Part shown: positions 8,627 to 16,501 of the stretch, piece by piece | How the letters are laid out: each line of letters begins with the position of its first letter | How positions within the stretch are numbered: position 1 is the first letter of the stretch | Source: Candidatus Saccharibacteria bacterium UBA5148 | Lineage (GTDB): Bacteria > Patescibacteriota > Saccharimonadia > Saccharimonadales > UBA4665 | Assembly: GCA_002413835.1 (NCBI GenBank) | Contig: DHXU01000003.1 | Location: 124,910-188,909, forward strand | Length of the DNA: 64,000 nt | Direction of reading: 5' to 3' | Notes under the pieces: generated by a model | The model's input: the letters and a program-made list of their open reading frames with translations, nothing else | Databases searched by the model: none | What the model was told of the DNA's origin: nothing | Made by a program: the position numbers and the translations under genes

Positions 8627-9331
8627 ATGTACAAACGCATTATGCTCAAAATCTCAGGTGAACAGCTGGCCGGTGACTACAAGAGTGGCATCGATCCGAA
8701 TATTGTCGGATTATTAGCTATTGAGGTTAAGAAGGCTTTGGATGCCGGCTGCCAGGTCGTGTTGATAGCCGGTGGCGGCAATATGGTGCGCGGCGCCGAA
8801 GTCGCCGGACATGGCATACGCCGGGTCACTGGGGAGCATATGGGCATGCTCAGCGGGGTTATCAATTCGATGGCGATTACTGATATTTTTGAGGACCACG
8901 CCATCCCGACCCGCTGCCTGAGTAATATTTTTGTCGAACAGGTCGCCGAATCATATTCGTACCGACTGGCAGAAAAGCACCTTGAGCAGAACCGGGTCGT
9001 GATAGTCGCCGGCGGTATGGGCCGGCCGTTCTTTACGCATGATACGGCGGCCGTCAACGTGGCGCTGGAGCTGGAGTGCGAAGTCGTGCTCAAGGCTACC
9101 AAAGTTGACGGCGTCTATGACAAGGATCCGCTAAAATTCTCCGATGCCGTCAAGCTGGATACCATGGACTTCAAGGAAGCTGTCAGCAATGAACAGATTA
9201 CCGTAATGGACAAAGCTGCCCTAGGCCTGGCCATGGAGCAGCACAAGCCGATCATCGTCTTTGATGTCATGCAGGCCGATAATCTTCTGAAGATTGTGAC
9301 CGGCGAATCCATCGGCACCAAAATCTCCTGA
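8627..9331 (+). CDS. pyrH: Uridylate kinase
   Basis: Phosphorylates UMP to UDP; a hexameric amino-acid-kinase-family enzyme of pyrimidine synthesis. 234 residues from the ATG at 8627 (MYKRIMLKISGEQL). Signatures: LKISGE at the start, IAGGGNMVRG (nucleotide-binding glycine loop), the ATKVDGVYDKDP segment typical of PyrH, and the ending GESIGTKIS, which matches the usual C-terminus. A TATACT box at about 8612 suggests transcription starts shortly before the ATG. The usual partner frr (ribosome recycling factor) does not follow; instead a 30-codon open stretch continues in frame after the TGA (separate finding). Confidence 0.96.
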   Translation: MYKRIMLKISGEQLAGDYKSGIDPNIVGLLAIEVKKALDAGCQVVLIAGGGNMVRGAEVAGHGIRRVTGEHMGMLSGVINSMAITDIFEDHAIPTRCLSNIFVEQVAESYSYRLAEKHLEQNRVVIVAGGMGRPFFTHDTAAVNVALELECEVVLKATKVDGVYDKDPLKFSDAVKLDTMDFKEAVSNEQITVMDKAALGLAMEQHKPIIVFDVMQADNLLKIVTGESIGTKIS

Positions 9332-9534
9332 CGTCAAATACTTACTTCTGAAGATCCGCGGGCGCTCGAAATCATGCGAATAATCGAAGACTATGCCCAA
9401 CTACAGGGCCAGACTGAAGCATAACGTAGTTACTTGCACGAATGGCGGCTGACCGTTGGTATGCTTGATCATCTTATTGCGTTATTCACTACACCATGGT
9501 AATCTTTTGATAATTATAAAGGACTGCGACATCT

Positions 9535-10902
9535 ATGGGTGAACAAGAAATACCGCATCACGGTCATCCGATGAGAACCGGGCTTACAGCATCCGGCCTG
9601 GCTTTGGCAATGGTAGCTGGTGTGGCGGCCGTTGAGGTATTCGGTCGGGATGGTCGGGATCTGGACCGCTTCAGGTCTGCACAGGATGCTCATGGCAGCG
9701 CGGCGCCCAACCCTCATGCTTTGCCCGGCGTCGTTGTAAGTGGTGGTAACGAGATAGCTGAGCCGAGTGCGACATCGAAAGCGACTACTGCATCAGCAAC
9801 GGCTTCGCCGACACCTAAGCCAACCAGAACATCGTCACCCTCCCCTAGCCCGTCTCCGACGCCTAAAACGTCTCCGTCACCTGAGGCACAAGCCACCTGC
9901 ATTGCCAAGCTTCCGCTGGCCACCCGGGTGGCCCAGACTCTGTTCATCGGCGTGTATGCCGACAATCTTCAGTCAAGCATGCCGGTTTTCAAAAAGCTGC
10001 AGCCTGGCGGTGCCATCATCATGACATCACCCAAAGATCCAGCCGACGGCAGCATCAAGCGCTTCAAGAATGCCCCTAAAATCCCCCTGCTCATGGGAAC
10101 GGACCAGGAAGGTGGATTCGTGCAGCGCTTCTTCAGAGATAGCCATCCAATTCCCGCGCCTGCCGATGTAGCTGCCCCTGGTACTGGCATGACTCCTGCC
10201 GAAGCCCAGGCAATGATGACCCGGGCCGGAACCCGCATTCATAACGCTGATATTGATATAGACATGGCTCCTTTGGCCGACGTTGCCCCGAAAGATGGCA
10301 AGAGTGTCCTGACCACCCGTGTTTTCTCGAACGACCCGGCTGTGGTCGTAGAATACGATACTGCCTATATCAAGGGTTTACGAGCTGCCGGCATCATTCC
10401 GGTCATAAAGCACTTTCCCGGCATGGGCGGCGCCAGCGACAACACCGATTATCATCCGGCTACGACGGCACCATTATCTGAACTCAAAAAACGCGACTTA
10501 ATACCGTATAAAAAACTAGCCTACCTAGACCCGGTCGTGATGACCGGAAGTCCGGTCGTACCAGGCGGCTCTGATGGCCAGCCCGCCAACCAGAGCCGCA
10601 AGATCGTGACTGATTTACTACGCGGTGAATTGGGCTACGAGGATAGCTTCGTTATTACAGACTCACTGAGCGGTGTGGCAATCAAAGACCCCGTGGCTGC
10701 GGCCATCAATGCAGTTGAGGTTGGCAATGACATGGCCATGCTGACCGATCCAGCTCCGGGCATGACGATGTCACAGACCATTACGGCGGTAACTACCGGG
10801 CTGCAGCAGGATGTGCGCAGCGGCAAGCTATCAGAAGCGCAGCTCAATGCGTCTGTCGGCAGAGTGATGGCTGCCAAGAGGTACGTTTGCCCTGTTTCAT
10901 AG
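9535..10902 (+). CDS. Glycoside hydrolase family 3 protein (beta-N-acetylhexosaminidase-like), membrane-tethered
   Basis: 455 residues: a short N-terminal membrane helix or signal anchor (about 18-37), a Ser/Thr/Pro-rich linker (about 75-120, PSPSPSPTPK), then a GH3 TIM barrel. The barrel shows the NagZ-type features: MGTDQEGGFVQRF, KHFPGMGG at 292-299 followed by D-x-x-x-x-H-type residues (NTDYHP), and VITDSL with the nucleophile Asp at about 376. NagZ uses an Asp-His dyad in the KHFPGHG loop; the DYH here fits. The probable job is removing GlcNAc from peptidoglycan or glycoprotein outside the cell, where the host or own wall is the substrate. AAAGGA lies about 13 bases before the start. Confidence 0.88.
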   Translation: MGEQEIPHHGHPMRTGLTASGLALAMVAGVAAVEVFGRDGRDLDRFRSAQDAHGSAAPNPHALPGVVVSGGNEIAEPSATSKATTASATASPTPKPTRTSSPSPSPSPTPKTSPSPEAQATCIAKLPLATRVAQTLFIGVYADNLQSSMPVFKKLQPGGAIIMTSPKDPADGSIKRFKNAPKIPLLMGTDQEGGFVQRFFRDSHPIPAPADVAAPGTGMTPAEAQAMMTRAGTRIHNADIDIDMAPLADVAPKDGKSVLTTRVFSNDPAVVVEYDTAYIKGLRAAGIIPVIKHFPGMGGASDNTDYHPATTAPLSELKKRDLIPYKKLAYLDPVVMTGSPVVPGGSDGQPANQSRKIVTDLLRGELGYEDSFVITDSLSGVAIKDPVAAAINAVEVGNDMAMLTDPAPGMTMSQTITAVTTGLQQDVRSGKLSEAQLNASVGRVMAAKRYVCPVS

Positions 10903-10912
10903 TGGTACACGC

Positions 10913-11002
10913 CTAGCGTCTTAGATAGCGAGCGATTTTCCTGAGTCCGCAGGCGACGGTACTCTTGCCGGCACCATGCGGACCAAATAGTGAGATTATC
11001 AT
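10913..11002 (-). pseudogene. Truncated P-loop kinase fragment downstream of tRNA-Ser
   Basis: A 29-residue frame with a good ribosome site (AGGA, 9 bases before ATG 11002) encodes MIISLFGPHGAGKSTVACGL, a clear Walker A start of an adenylate-kinase-like P-loop protein, then stops after RYLRR. Everything after the P-loop helix is missing, and the end abuts the convergent GH3 gene. It is probably the surviving 5' end of a deleted gene. A functional mini-peptide is unlikely, but its start signals are intact. Confidence 0.5.
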
Positions 11003-11029
11003 GTCTGTATTCCTGCTTGCGAAATAAAT

Positions 11030-11119
11030 TGGCGGAGGGAGAGGGATTCGAACCCTCGATACCCTTGCGAGTAAACACGCTTTCCAAGCGTGCGCCATAG
11101 GCCACTAGGCGACCCCTCC
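11030..11119 (-). tRNA. tRNA-Ser (anticodon GGA)
   Basis: 90 nt with encoded CCA (11030-11032, read on the minus strand). Acceptor GGAGGGG pairs with TCCCTCC (one G-T pair), discriminator G. Anticodon stem CACGC/GCGTG holds loop TTGGAAA with anticodon GGA. The long variable arm (TTTACTCGCAAGGGTA region) is typical of tRNA-Ser, and the T arm reads GAGGG-TTCGAAT-CCCTC. Confidence 0.97.
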
Positions 11120-11271
11120 GTATAAAAAACAGTATAGCGTACTCATACTGCAATTACAGGTTTCATGGCGGCTGATCTTACGCTGAGTGTAACGCAATTA
11201 TGTATATAAAATCGTTGCACTACATACTGATTGATAGTATAGTATGTCAAATTATGTAATACAATGGTGAT

Positions 11272-12798
11272 ATGAACAGAGATGTACTTAAGTTTACGGC
11301 GGCGACTGCTGCAGCCATAGCGGGTGTATATGTTCTCGGTGTGGTAATGGATTCCAAGGGTGGTGATACACGCGCGTCTGACACGCCGTCTGCCGAGGGC
11401 CAGCCTGGAGCGACGCCGACGACGACGGCTACAACTACTGCCCCTGACCCGGCCCGTCTGGCGGCTCGGCCATCCTGGCAAAAGCCCGTCAAACCTTACG
11501 GCCTCGCACAGGAGACCTATGACCTGACGGCGATCAAGAGTCACGCTGGTGATACACACGTCAAGGTGTCTCAGATACTTGGTGCCGGTGCTATACAGAT
11601 GGATATCAGCGCGCCTGGTATCGACTGTGCCGGGGCCTGGGCACAGGACCAGCAGACAGCGGCAAATCTTGGCCCACGGGCGAATTATATCTGCTTACCG
11701 CAACAAGTATTTGGCAAGCACCGCTGGCGCAAACAGCAGGGACTCAGTCTGGCCTTCGATGCTTCGAGCAGCGTCATCGGTGGCACGGCAGATTTAAAGA
11801 AAAATCTGTTGGTTACATCATGGTATTCCAATGATAAAGACGATGTGTATCTGACCCCCAAAGAACCGAATAAAAGCATCGACTCACTGATGTTCCTGGA
11901 TAAGGCAACTATGACCTACCAGTTCGTCGAGCTCGTAAAGCCAACAGATAGCCAGGAGCTGTTCGATATCCGCAGCCTGGGAGCGCACGTCGGTGGTCTG
12001 GCTATAAGCGGCAATATTGTCTACGTGGCTGATACATTCGGTATGTATGTTTTTAATTTGGATAATCTGACGATGCGGGATGGAAAATATTTCCTGCCGG
12101 CGTCAGAAAGATGGATCAGTTCTATGGCGGCAAATGATAAAGCGCATATCTTTGGTAGCCTGGCGATCGACAGCACGGCAAAATCCGGGAAGCAACTGGA
12201 GTCTATACTGTATACGGCTACCCCGGGAGGTACCTCCAGTATCTACCGCTATAGCCTGGCCAAGGATGGCACTGTCGTCGGACAGAAGACACAGGCACGC
12301 GGCATCACTATGACCAGTCTCATACCAAACGCTGTGACGACAGTACCGCTCATCAACCTCCAAGGTGTTGAAACTCATAATGGCATAACCTACGTGACGT
12401 CATCCGAAGAAACGGTCAATGGCGCCCCGAACGTTAACGGCTTATTTTACTGGAAACAAGGCGGCGTAATACATGAGCAGCAGATGCCGAGTAATGGCAT
12501 CGAGCAGCCGGCGATTGATCCGGCGACCGGGATCATGTATGGTCTGACTGAAAACGACCCGACGCCACATGAACCAGTCGAATCGACTGAGTCCCCTCGC
12601 CCGCGACTTTCCGCGGCGCCGTCACCATCTCCTACGCTGAGTCCGACACCGACACCGACACCGACGCTGGAAGCCACGCCCAGTACGGGGCCAGCCAGCC
12701 CTGCCCCAACCCCTAGCGGATCACCGACGCCTACCTACCGGCCACGAACGAATTTCTTGTATAGCTTTCCCTTAAAGGACCTACCGCCCGCCGGCTAA
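11272..12798 (+). CDS. Surface-exposed protein with N-terminal membrane helix and Pro/Thr-rich tail
   Basis: 508 residues of unknown family. One membrane helix at residues 6-25 (AATAAAIAGVYVLGVVMD), a short Thr/Pro linker, a ~380-residue domain with repeated strand-turn patterns (probably a beta-propeller), then a C-terminal ~70-residue Ser/Pro/Thr-rich tail with TPTPTPT-like runs (12640-12735). No sorting signal or second helix follows the tail, and it ends FPLKDLPPAG. A TACAAT box ends six bases before the ATG, so the message may be leaderless. The design (anchor, globular domain, extended stalk) resembles the neighbouring GH3 protein and suggests a shared surface role. Confidence 0.75.
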   Translation: MNRDVLKFTAATAAAIAGVYVLGVVMDSKGGDTRASDTPSAEGQPGATPTTTATTTAPDPARLAARPSWQKPVKPYGLAQETYDLTAIKSHAGDTHVKVSQILGAGAIQMDISAPGIDCAGAWAQDQQTAANLGPRANYICLPQQVFGKHRWRKQQGLSLAFDASSSVIGGTADLKKNLLVTSWYSNDKDDVYLTPKEPNKSIDSLMFLDKATMTYQFVELVKPTDSQELFDIRSLGAHVGGLAISGNIVYVADTFGMYVFNLDNLTMRDGKYFLPASERWISSMAANDKAHIFGSLAIDSTAKSGKQLESILYTATPGGTSSIYRYSLAKDGTVVGQKTQARGITMTSLIPNAVTTVPLINLQGVETHNGITYVTSSEETVNGAPNVNGLFYWKQGGVIHEQQMPSNGIEQPAIDPATGIMYGLTENDPTPHEPVESTESPRPRLSAAPSPSPTLSPTPTPTPTLEATPSTGPASPAPTPSGSPTPTYRPRTNFLYSFPLKDLPPAG

Positions 12799-12862
12799 GG
12801 CTTGGCCTGACGCGTTTGCCGGCTACGAGTTCGCCTTATCTAGAAATTACTACAAAAACGCC

Positions 12863-12892
12863 TTGCCCCTCGGTACGTACCAGAGTTACACT
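12863..12892 (+). promoter_or_regulatory. Promoter of the MacB-like exporter operon
   Basis: TTGCCC (12863-12868), 18-base spacer, TACACT (12887-12892). The ATG at 12901 lies eight bases beyond the -10, so the transcript would be leaderless; no Shine-Dalgarno sequence is present. Confidence 0.5.
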
Positions 12893-12900
12893 AGACTATA

Positions 12901-13773
12901 ATGCCAATCATTGAGTTAGAAGACGTCAGCAAACTGTACGGCTTCGGCGACGCCGCTACCGTGGCGCTTGACGAAGTTTCTTTGCATATCGAAGAGGGTG
13001 AATTTGTGGCGGTCATGGGACCGAGCGGTTGCGGCAAATCAACGCTCATGAACATCATCGGTCTACTCGACCGGCCATCGTATGGAACCTATATGATGAA
13101 TAACCGTTCAGTGGCGAAACTTCGTCCACCACGGGCGGCCAAATACCGCCGAGACACCATTGGCTTCATATTCCAGAATTTCAATCTGTTGCCGCGGCTG
13201 ACAGCTCTCGAAAATGTTGCCCTGCCATTGGTCTACAAGGGAATGACCCTTGGTCGACGAACCCGTCAGGCCAGTGACATGCTGGCCCGTGTCGGTCTGC
13301 AGCACCGTGAATACTATTATCCGCGCCAGCTGAGCGGTGGTCAGACGCAGTGTGTAGCGATAGCCCGTGCCCTCGTCAACAATCCGAAGCTGATCATCGC
13401 TGACGAACCGACGGGTAACCTGGACAGTGCCGGTTCGCGCCTGGTTATGGAACTGCTCAGTGAAATCCACAAGACCGGCAACACTATCCTCTTTGTGACC
13501 CACAACCCGGAGCTGACCCGCTATGCTACCCGGGTGGTCTACATGCATGACGGTGCCATCGTCCGCGACGAACAGACCGTCATCGGTGATGTAGCACCGA
13601 CAGCCCGCCGTGTCATGTATACCGTCCCCGCAACGACAGTCGAGGATGATCTCGCCGGCGTATCGGCACTTATGAACCACCTGCCCGATGCCGAACCGGC
13701 TGCGACTATGAGTCTCAAGGAAAAGACCCGTAAAACCGGCAAAGCACGTCGTAGCAAGCGGAGCCGAACGTGA
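12901..13773 (+). CDS. ABC transporter ATP-binding protein (MacB/LolD type)
   Basis: ATPase subunit that drives the adjacent FtsX/MacB-like permease. 290 residues. Walker A GPSGCGKST at about 40-48, Q-loop FIFQNFNLLPR, signature LSGGQTQ (about 144-150, Thr where many have Gln), Walker B LIIADEPTGNLD and the H-loop FVTHNPEL. About 60 extra C-terminal residues are basic and end in KTRKTGKARRSKRSRT. MacB-type systems do not transport through a channel but use ATP hydrolysis to move a periplasmic/outer domain, so the likely role is lipoprotein, peptide or toxin export, or envelope signalling. The permease starts 16 bases after the stop. Confidence 0.92.
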   Translation: MPIIELEDVSKLYGFGDAATVALDEVSLHIEEGEFVAVMGPSGCGKSTLMNIIGLLDRPSYGTYMMNNRSVAKLRPPRAAKYRRDTIGFIFQNFNLLPRLTALENVALPLVYKGMTLGRRTRQASDMLARVGLQHREYYYPRQLSGGQTQCVAIARALVNNPKLIIADEPTGNLDSAGSRLVMELLSEIHKTGNTILFVTHNPELTRYATRVVYMHDGAIVRDEQTVIGDVAPTARRVMYTVPATTVEDDLAGVSALMNHLPDAEPAATMSLKEKTRKTGKARRSKRSRT

Positions 13774-13789
13774 TGAAAGCTTTGCAGCC

Positions 13790-15028
13790 ATGAGATCACT
13801 GACCCGCGGCAATCTCAAGACGGCTATTGCTTCAGTGCGCGGTGCCAAGTGGCGCAGCCTGATGACTATGATGGGCATCATTATTGGTATCGTCTCTGTT
13901 GTCACGGTGGTCAGCATCGGTGAGGGCGTCAAACATCAGGTCGAGGCGCAGACCAACCATCTTGGCAAGGACCTGATTACGATCCGGCCGGGCCAGACTG
14001 TCAACCGCGATAAAAACGGCACGATAAGCGGGGTCAACCTGTTTGCCGGCTATATGACTTCGGGTACTTTGACCGATGAAGACGTCAGGACTATTCAGAA
14101 GACCAAAGATGTGTCGAAGGCGGTGCCGCTCAGTATTGTCGCCGGTAAACTGGTGCACGACAACCGGCAGTATCCCGGTGTCGTTGTCGTCGGTACTACA
14201 CCTGAGCTGCCGGCTGTTTTTCATCAGAAGCTGGCTTATGGTGATTTCTTCACAATTAATGACAGCAACGAGAACGGTGCGATTATTGGTACTAAGGTTG
14301 CTCAGGATGTCTTCGGCCAGGACGTACCACTGGGCCAAAGTTTTGATTTTCAGGGACAGAGCTTCGTGGTACGTGGAATATTTGATGAGTTCAAGAACGC
14401 ACCGCTGTCGCTCGAAGCTGACTTTAACAATGCTATTTTCATCCCCTATCAGGTGGTTCAGGACATGACGAGCAAGAAGGCTCAGATATACGAAGTGTTG
14501 GCTCAATCAAAACCCGGTGCCTCGCCGAATGTAGTGGCCTCCCGCATTACTGATACCATCAAAGCCTCCCATGGTAACCAGGAAGATTTCACGGTGCTCC
14601 GGGCGGGTGAGACGCTCAGCGTCACCAGCAATATTCTTAATCTGCTGACCCGGTTCATCGGCGGTATCGCGGCCATTTCCCTGCTTGTCGGCGGTATTGG
14701 CATCATGAATGTCATGCTGGTGTCTGTCACCGAACGGATGCACGAAATCGGCATCCGTAAGGCTGTCGGCGCATCGTCGCGGCAGATCATGAACCAGTTC
14801 CTGGTAGAAGCGACCGTGCTGAGCGTGACTGGCGGTATTATCGGTGTCATCGTCTCGTTACTTATCAACGTTATACTGCTGCTGTTTACACCGTTACATC
14901 CGATTATCAGCTGGCAGGTCGTCGCCTTGGCGGCCGGCGTATCATTGGTCGTCGGCATTGTCTTCGGTACTGCCCCGGCGCTCAAGGCAGCCCGCAAAGA
15001 TCCTATCGACGCCCTGCGCAACGAATAG
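13790..15028 (+). CDS. MacB-like ABC transporter permease
   Basis: 412 residues with the MacB layout: N-terminal membrane helix (about 24-44, WRSLMTMMGIIIGIVSVVTVVSIGEG), a ~220-residue extracytoplasmic MacB_PCD domain, and three C-terminal helices forming the FtsX domain (IGGIAAISLLVGGIGIMNVML, then the conserved VTERMHEIGIRKAVGASSRQI coupling region, and ALAAGVSLVVGIVFGTAPA). It ends with the family signature KDPIDALRNE. It forms an operon with the ATPase. Four helices and the short outer domain match Gram-positive MacB-type two-component exporters without an outer-membrane partner. Substrate unknown. Confidence 0.93.
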   Translation: MRSLTRGNLKTAIASVRGAKWRSLMTMMGIIIGIVSVVTVVSIGEGVKHQVEAQTNHLGKDLITIRPGQTVNRDKNGTISGVNLFAGYMTSGTLTDEDVRTIQKTKDVSKAVPLSIVAGKLVHDNRQYPGVVVVGTTPELPAVFHQKLAYGDFFTINDSNENGAIIGTKVAQDVFGQDVPLGQSFDFQGQSFVVRGIFDEFKNAPLSLEADFNNAIFIPYQVVQDMTSKKAQIYEVLAQSKPGASPNVVASRITDTIKASHGNQEDFTVLRAGETLSVTSNILNLLTRFIGGIAAISLLVGGIGIMNVMLVSVTERMHEIGIRKAVGASSRQIMNQFLVEATVLSVTGGIIGVIVSLLINVILLLFTPLHPIISWQVVALAAGVSLVVGIVFGTAPALKAARKDPIDALRNE

Positions 15029-15066
15029 ATAGGCGCAGTCTGAATCGCCTCTGACTGGACGGTAAA

Positions 15067-16446
15067 TTACGGGATAAGAGAATAAATTGCGGCGATGCCA
15101 GCAGCAGTCATCAGCAGAATAACAACCCAGCCGATAAATGTCGTAAACGGCTTGTTGGTCCAGTGGCCCATGATCTTGTGGTTGCTTGCCATCAGGACGA
15201 TCAGCAGCAGGATGAGTGGTGCCACAAGGCCGTTAGCAACGGCGGAGTATATAAGGGCCTGGATGGGATCGACGCCGATGAAATTGATGGCCAGGCCGAC
15301 GAACATCGAGATAATAATCATGCCGTAAAAAGCGTGCGCCTGGTTGAGCTTGCGGTAGAGACCTTCCTTCCAGCGCAGGCTCTCGGCTATAGCGTAGGAG
15401 CTGGAACCGGCCAGAACCGGGATGGCCAGCAGACCGGTACCGATGATGCCAATTGCGAACAGGAAGTATGATGCATTGCCGGCGAATGGCCTGAGCGCTT
15501 CAGCAGCCTGGGCGGCCGACGTAATCTCGGTGATGCCGTGCTGATACAACATGGCGCCACAGGCGGCGATAATGAAGAACATGACCAGGTTTGACAGGAA
15601 CATTCCGGTCCAGACATCAATGCGCATGCTTTTGACGTCTTCCGTACTGGTGACAACCTGCCGCTGCACGAGAGTCGTTTTTCCCTTCAGGATCTCTTCT
15701 TCGACTTCCTGAGATGTCTGCCAGAAGAACAAATACGGTGAGATGGTGGTACCGAGGATGGCACAGATGAGCACCAGCTGCTCCTTGTTGAAGCCGATGT
15801 GCGGCACGACTGCGTGTGTCAGGACATTACCCCAGTCGAGGTGGGCCAGCATGGTTGAAAAGATGTAGCCGAGCAGCACCAGAGCCAGCCATTTCAAATA
15901 TCGGGCATAGCGCACGTACGGAGTGAATATTTGCAACAGCAGGCTGATGATACTGAATCCGATGACCAGGCCGGCAAAATTGAGGTGCGGGTTGAATAAC
16001 TGCATGGCTTTGGCCATAGCACCGAGGTCGGCACCGATGTTGATGGTGTTGGCGATGAACAGCAGTGATGTGCAGAGAATCAGGATTTTCTTGTTGAAAT
16101 GGACGCGGATGTTCCCAGCCAGGCCGCGGCCGGTCACTAGCCCGATCCGGGCACACATCTCCTGGATGACGGCCATCAACGGGAACGTCAGCGGTGCCAG
16201 CCACAAGAAGTTGAAGCCAAATTTCGCACCAGTCTGCGAGTAGGTCAGGATGCCGGATGGGTCGTCATCGGACGCACCGGTCGTCAGGCCTGGGCCCAGC
16301 ATGTGCCAGTAATTCCCTGTCTGCTTGATGACATTGTTCGACGGAATTGAATCCCGGATATGCAGCCCGGCAGTGACCGTCAGGTCTAACAGCTCAGCCG
16401 GCAGTTCGGCGCCGATAGTAATGATGTTTTTTTGTTTACGCGACAT
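15067..16446 (-). CDS. NRAMP-family divalent metal transporter with altered metal site
   Basis: Proton-coupled transporters of the SLC11/NRAMP family move divalent cations into the cytoplasm. 459 residues, 11 predicted helices after a ~45-residue hydrophilic N-terminus. The TM1 motif is DDDPSG (60-65) where Mn/Fe NRAMPs have DPGN. In TM6, the usual A-x-x-M-P-H is T233-T-I-S236-P-Y238, so the metal-selective methionine is replaced by serine. Loss of this soft ligand is the hallmark described for the NRAMP-related Mg2+ transporters (NRMT), so Mg2+ or another hard cation is a plausible substrate (inference). It is convergent with the MacB-like permease. Confidence 0.88.
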   Translation of the reverse strand: MSRKQKNIITIGAELPAELLDLTVTAGLHIRDSIPSNNVIKQTGNYWHMLGPGLTTGASDDDPSGILTYSQTGAKFGFNFLWLAPLTFPLMAVIQEMCARIGLVTGRGLAGNIRVHFNKKILILCTSLLFIANTINIGADLGAMAKAMQLFNPHLNFAGLVIGFSIISLLLQIFTPYVRYARYLKWLALVLLGYIFSTMLAHLDWGNVLTHAVVPHIGFNKEQLVLICAILGTTISPYLFFWQTSQEVEEEILKGKTTLVQRQVVTSTEDVKSMRIDVWTGMFLSNLVMFFIIAACGAMLYQHGITEITSAAQAAEALRPFAGNASYFLFAIGIIGTGLLAIPVLAGSSSYAIAESLRWKEGLYRKLNQAHAFYGMIIISMFVGLAINFIGVDPIQALIYSAVANGLVAPLILLLIVLMASNHKIMGHWTNKPFTTFIGWVVILLMTAAGIAAIYSLIP

Positions 16447-16501
16447 TGTGAATTATAGTGTGCAAGCTTTAGCGTTATTATAGCACGAAGGCTGTAATAC
16501 G

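Noticed and set aside
9332..9424. Use of UGA as glycine, suggested by the open frame after the pyrH stop
   Set aside because: PyrH ends at its normal family position, and TGA ends many other genes here (smpB region, zwf junction, atpF), so the code is standard.
12640..12735. Repetitive CCGACACCGACACCG-like run that could look like a tandem repeat array
   Set aside because: It encodes the TPTPTP linker of the surface protein in frame, so it is coding low complexity and not CRISPR or a tandem-repeat locus.
13108..13932. 274-aa frame opposite the MacB-like ATPase
   Set aside because: Antisense shadow of a gene with full ABC motifs; no start signal or conserved pattern.
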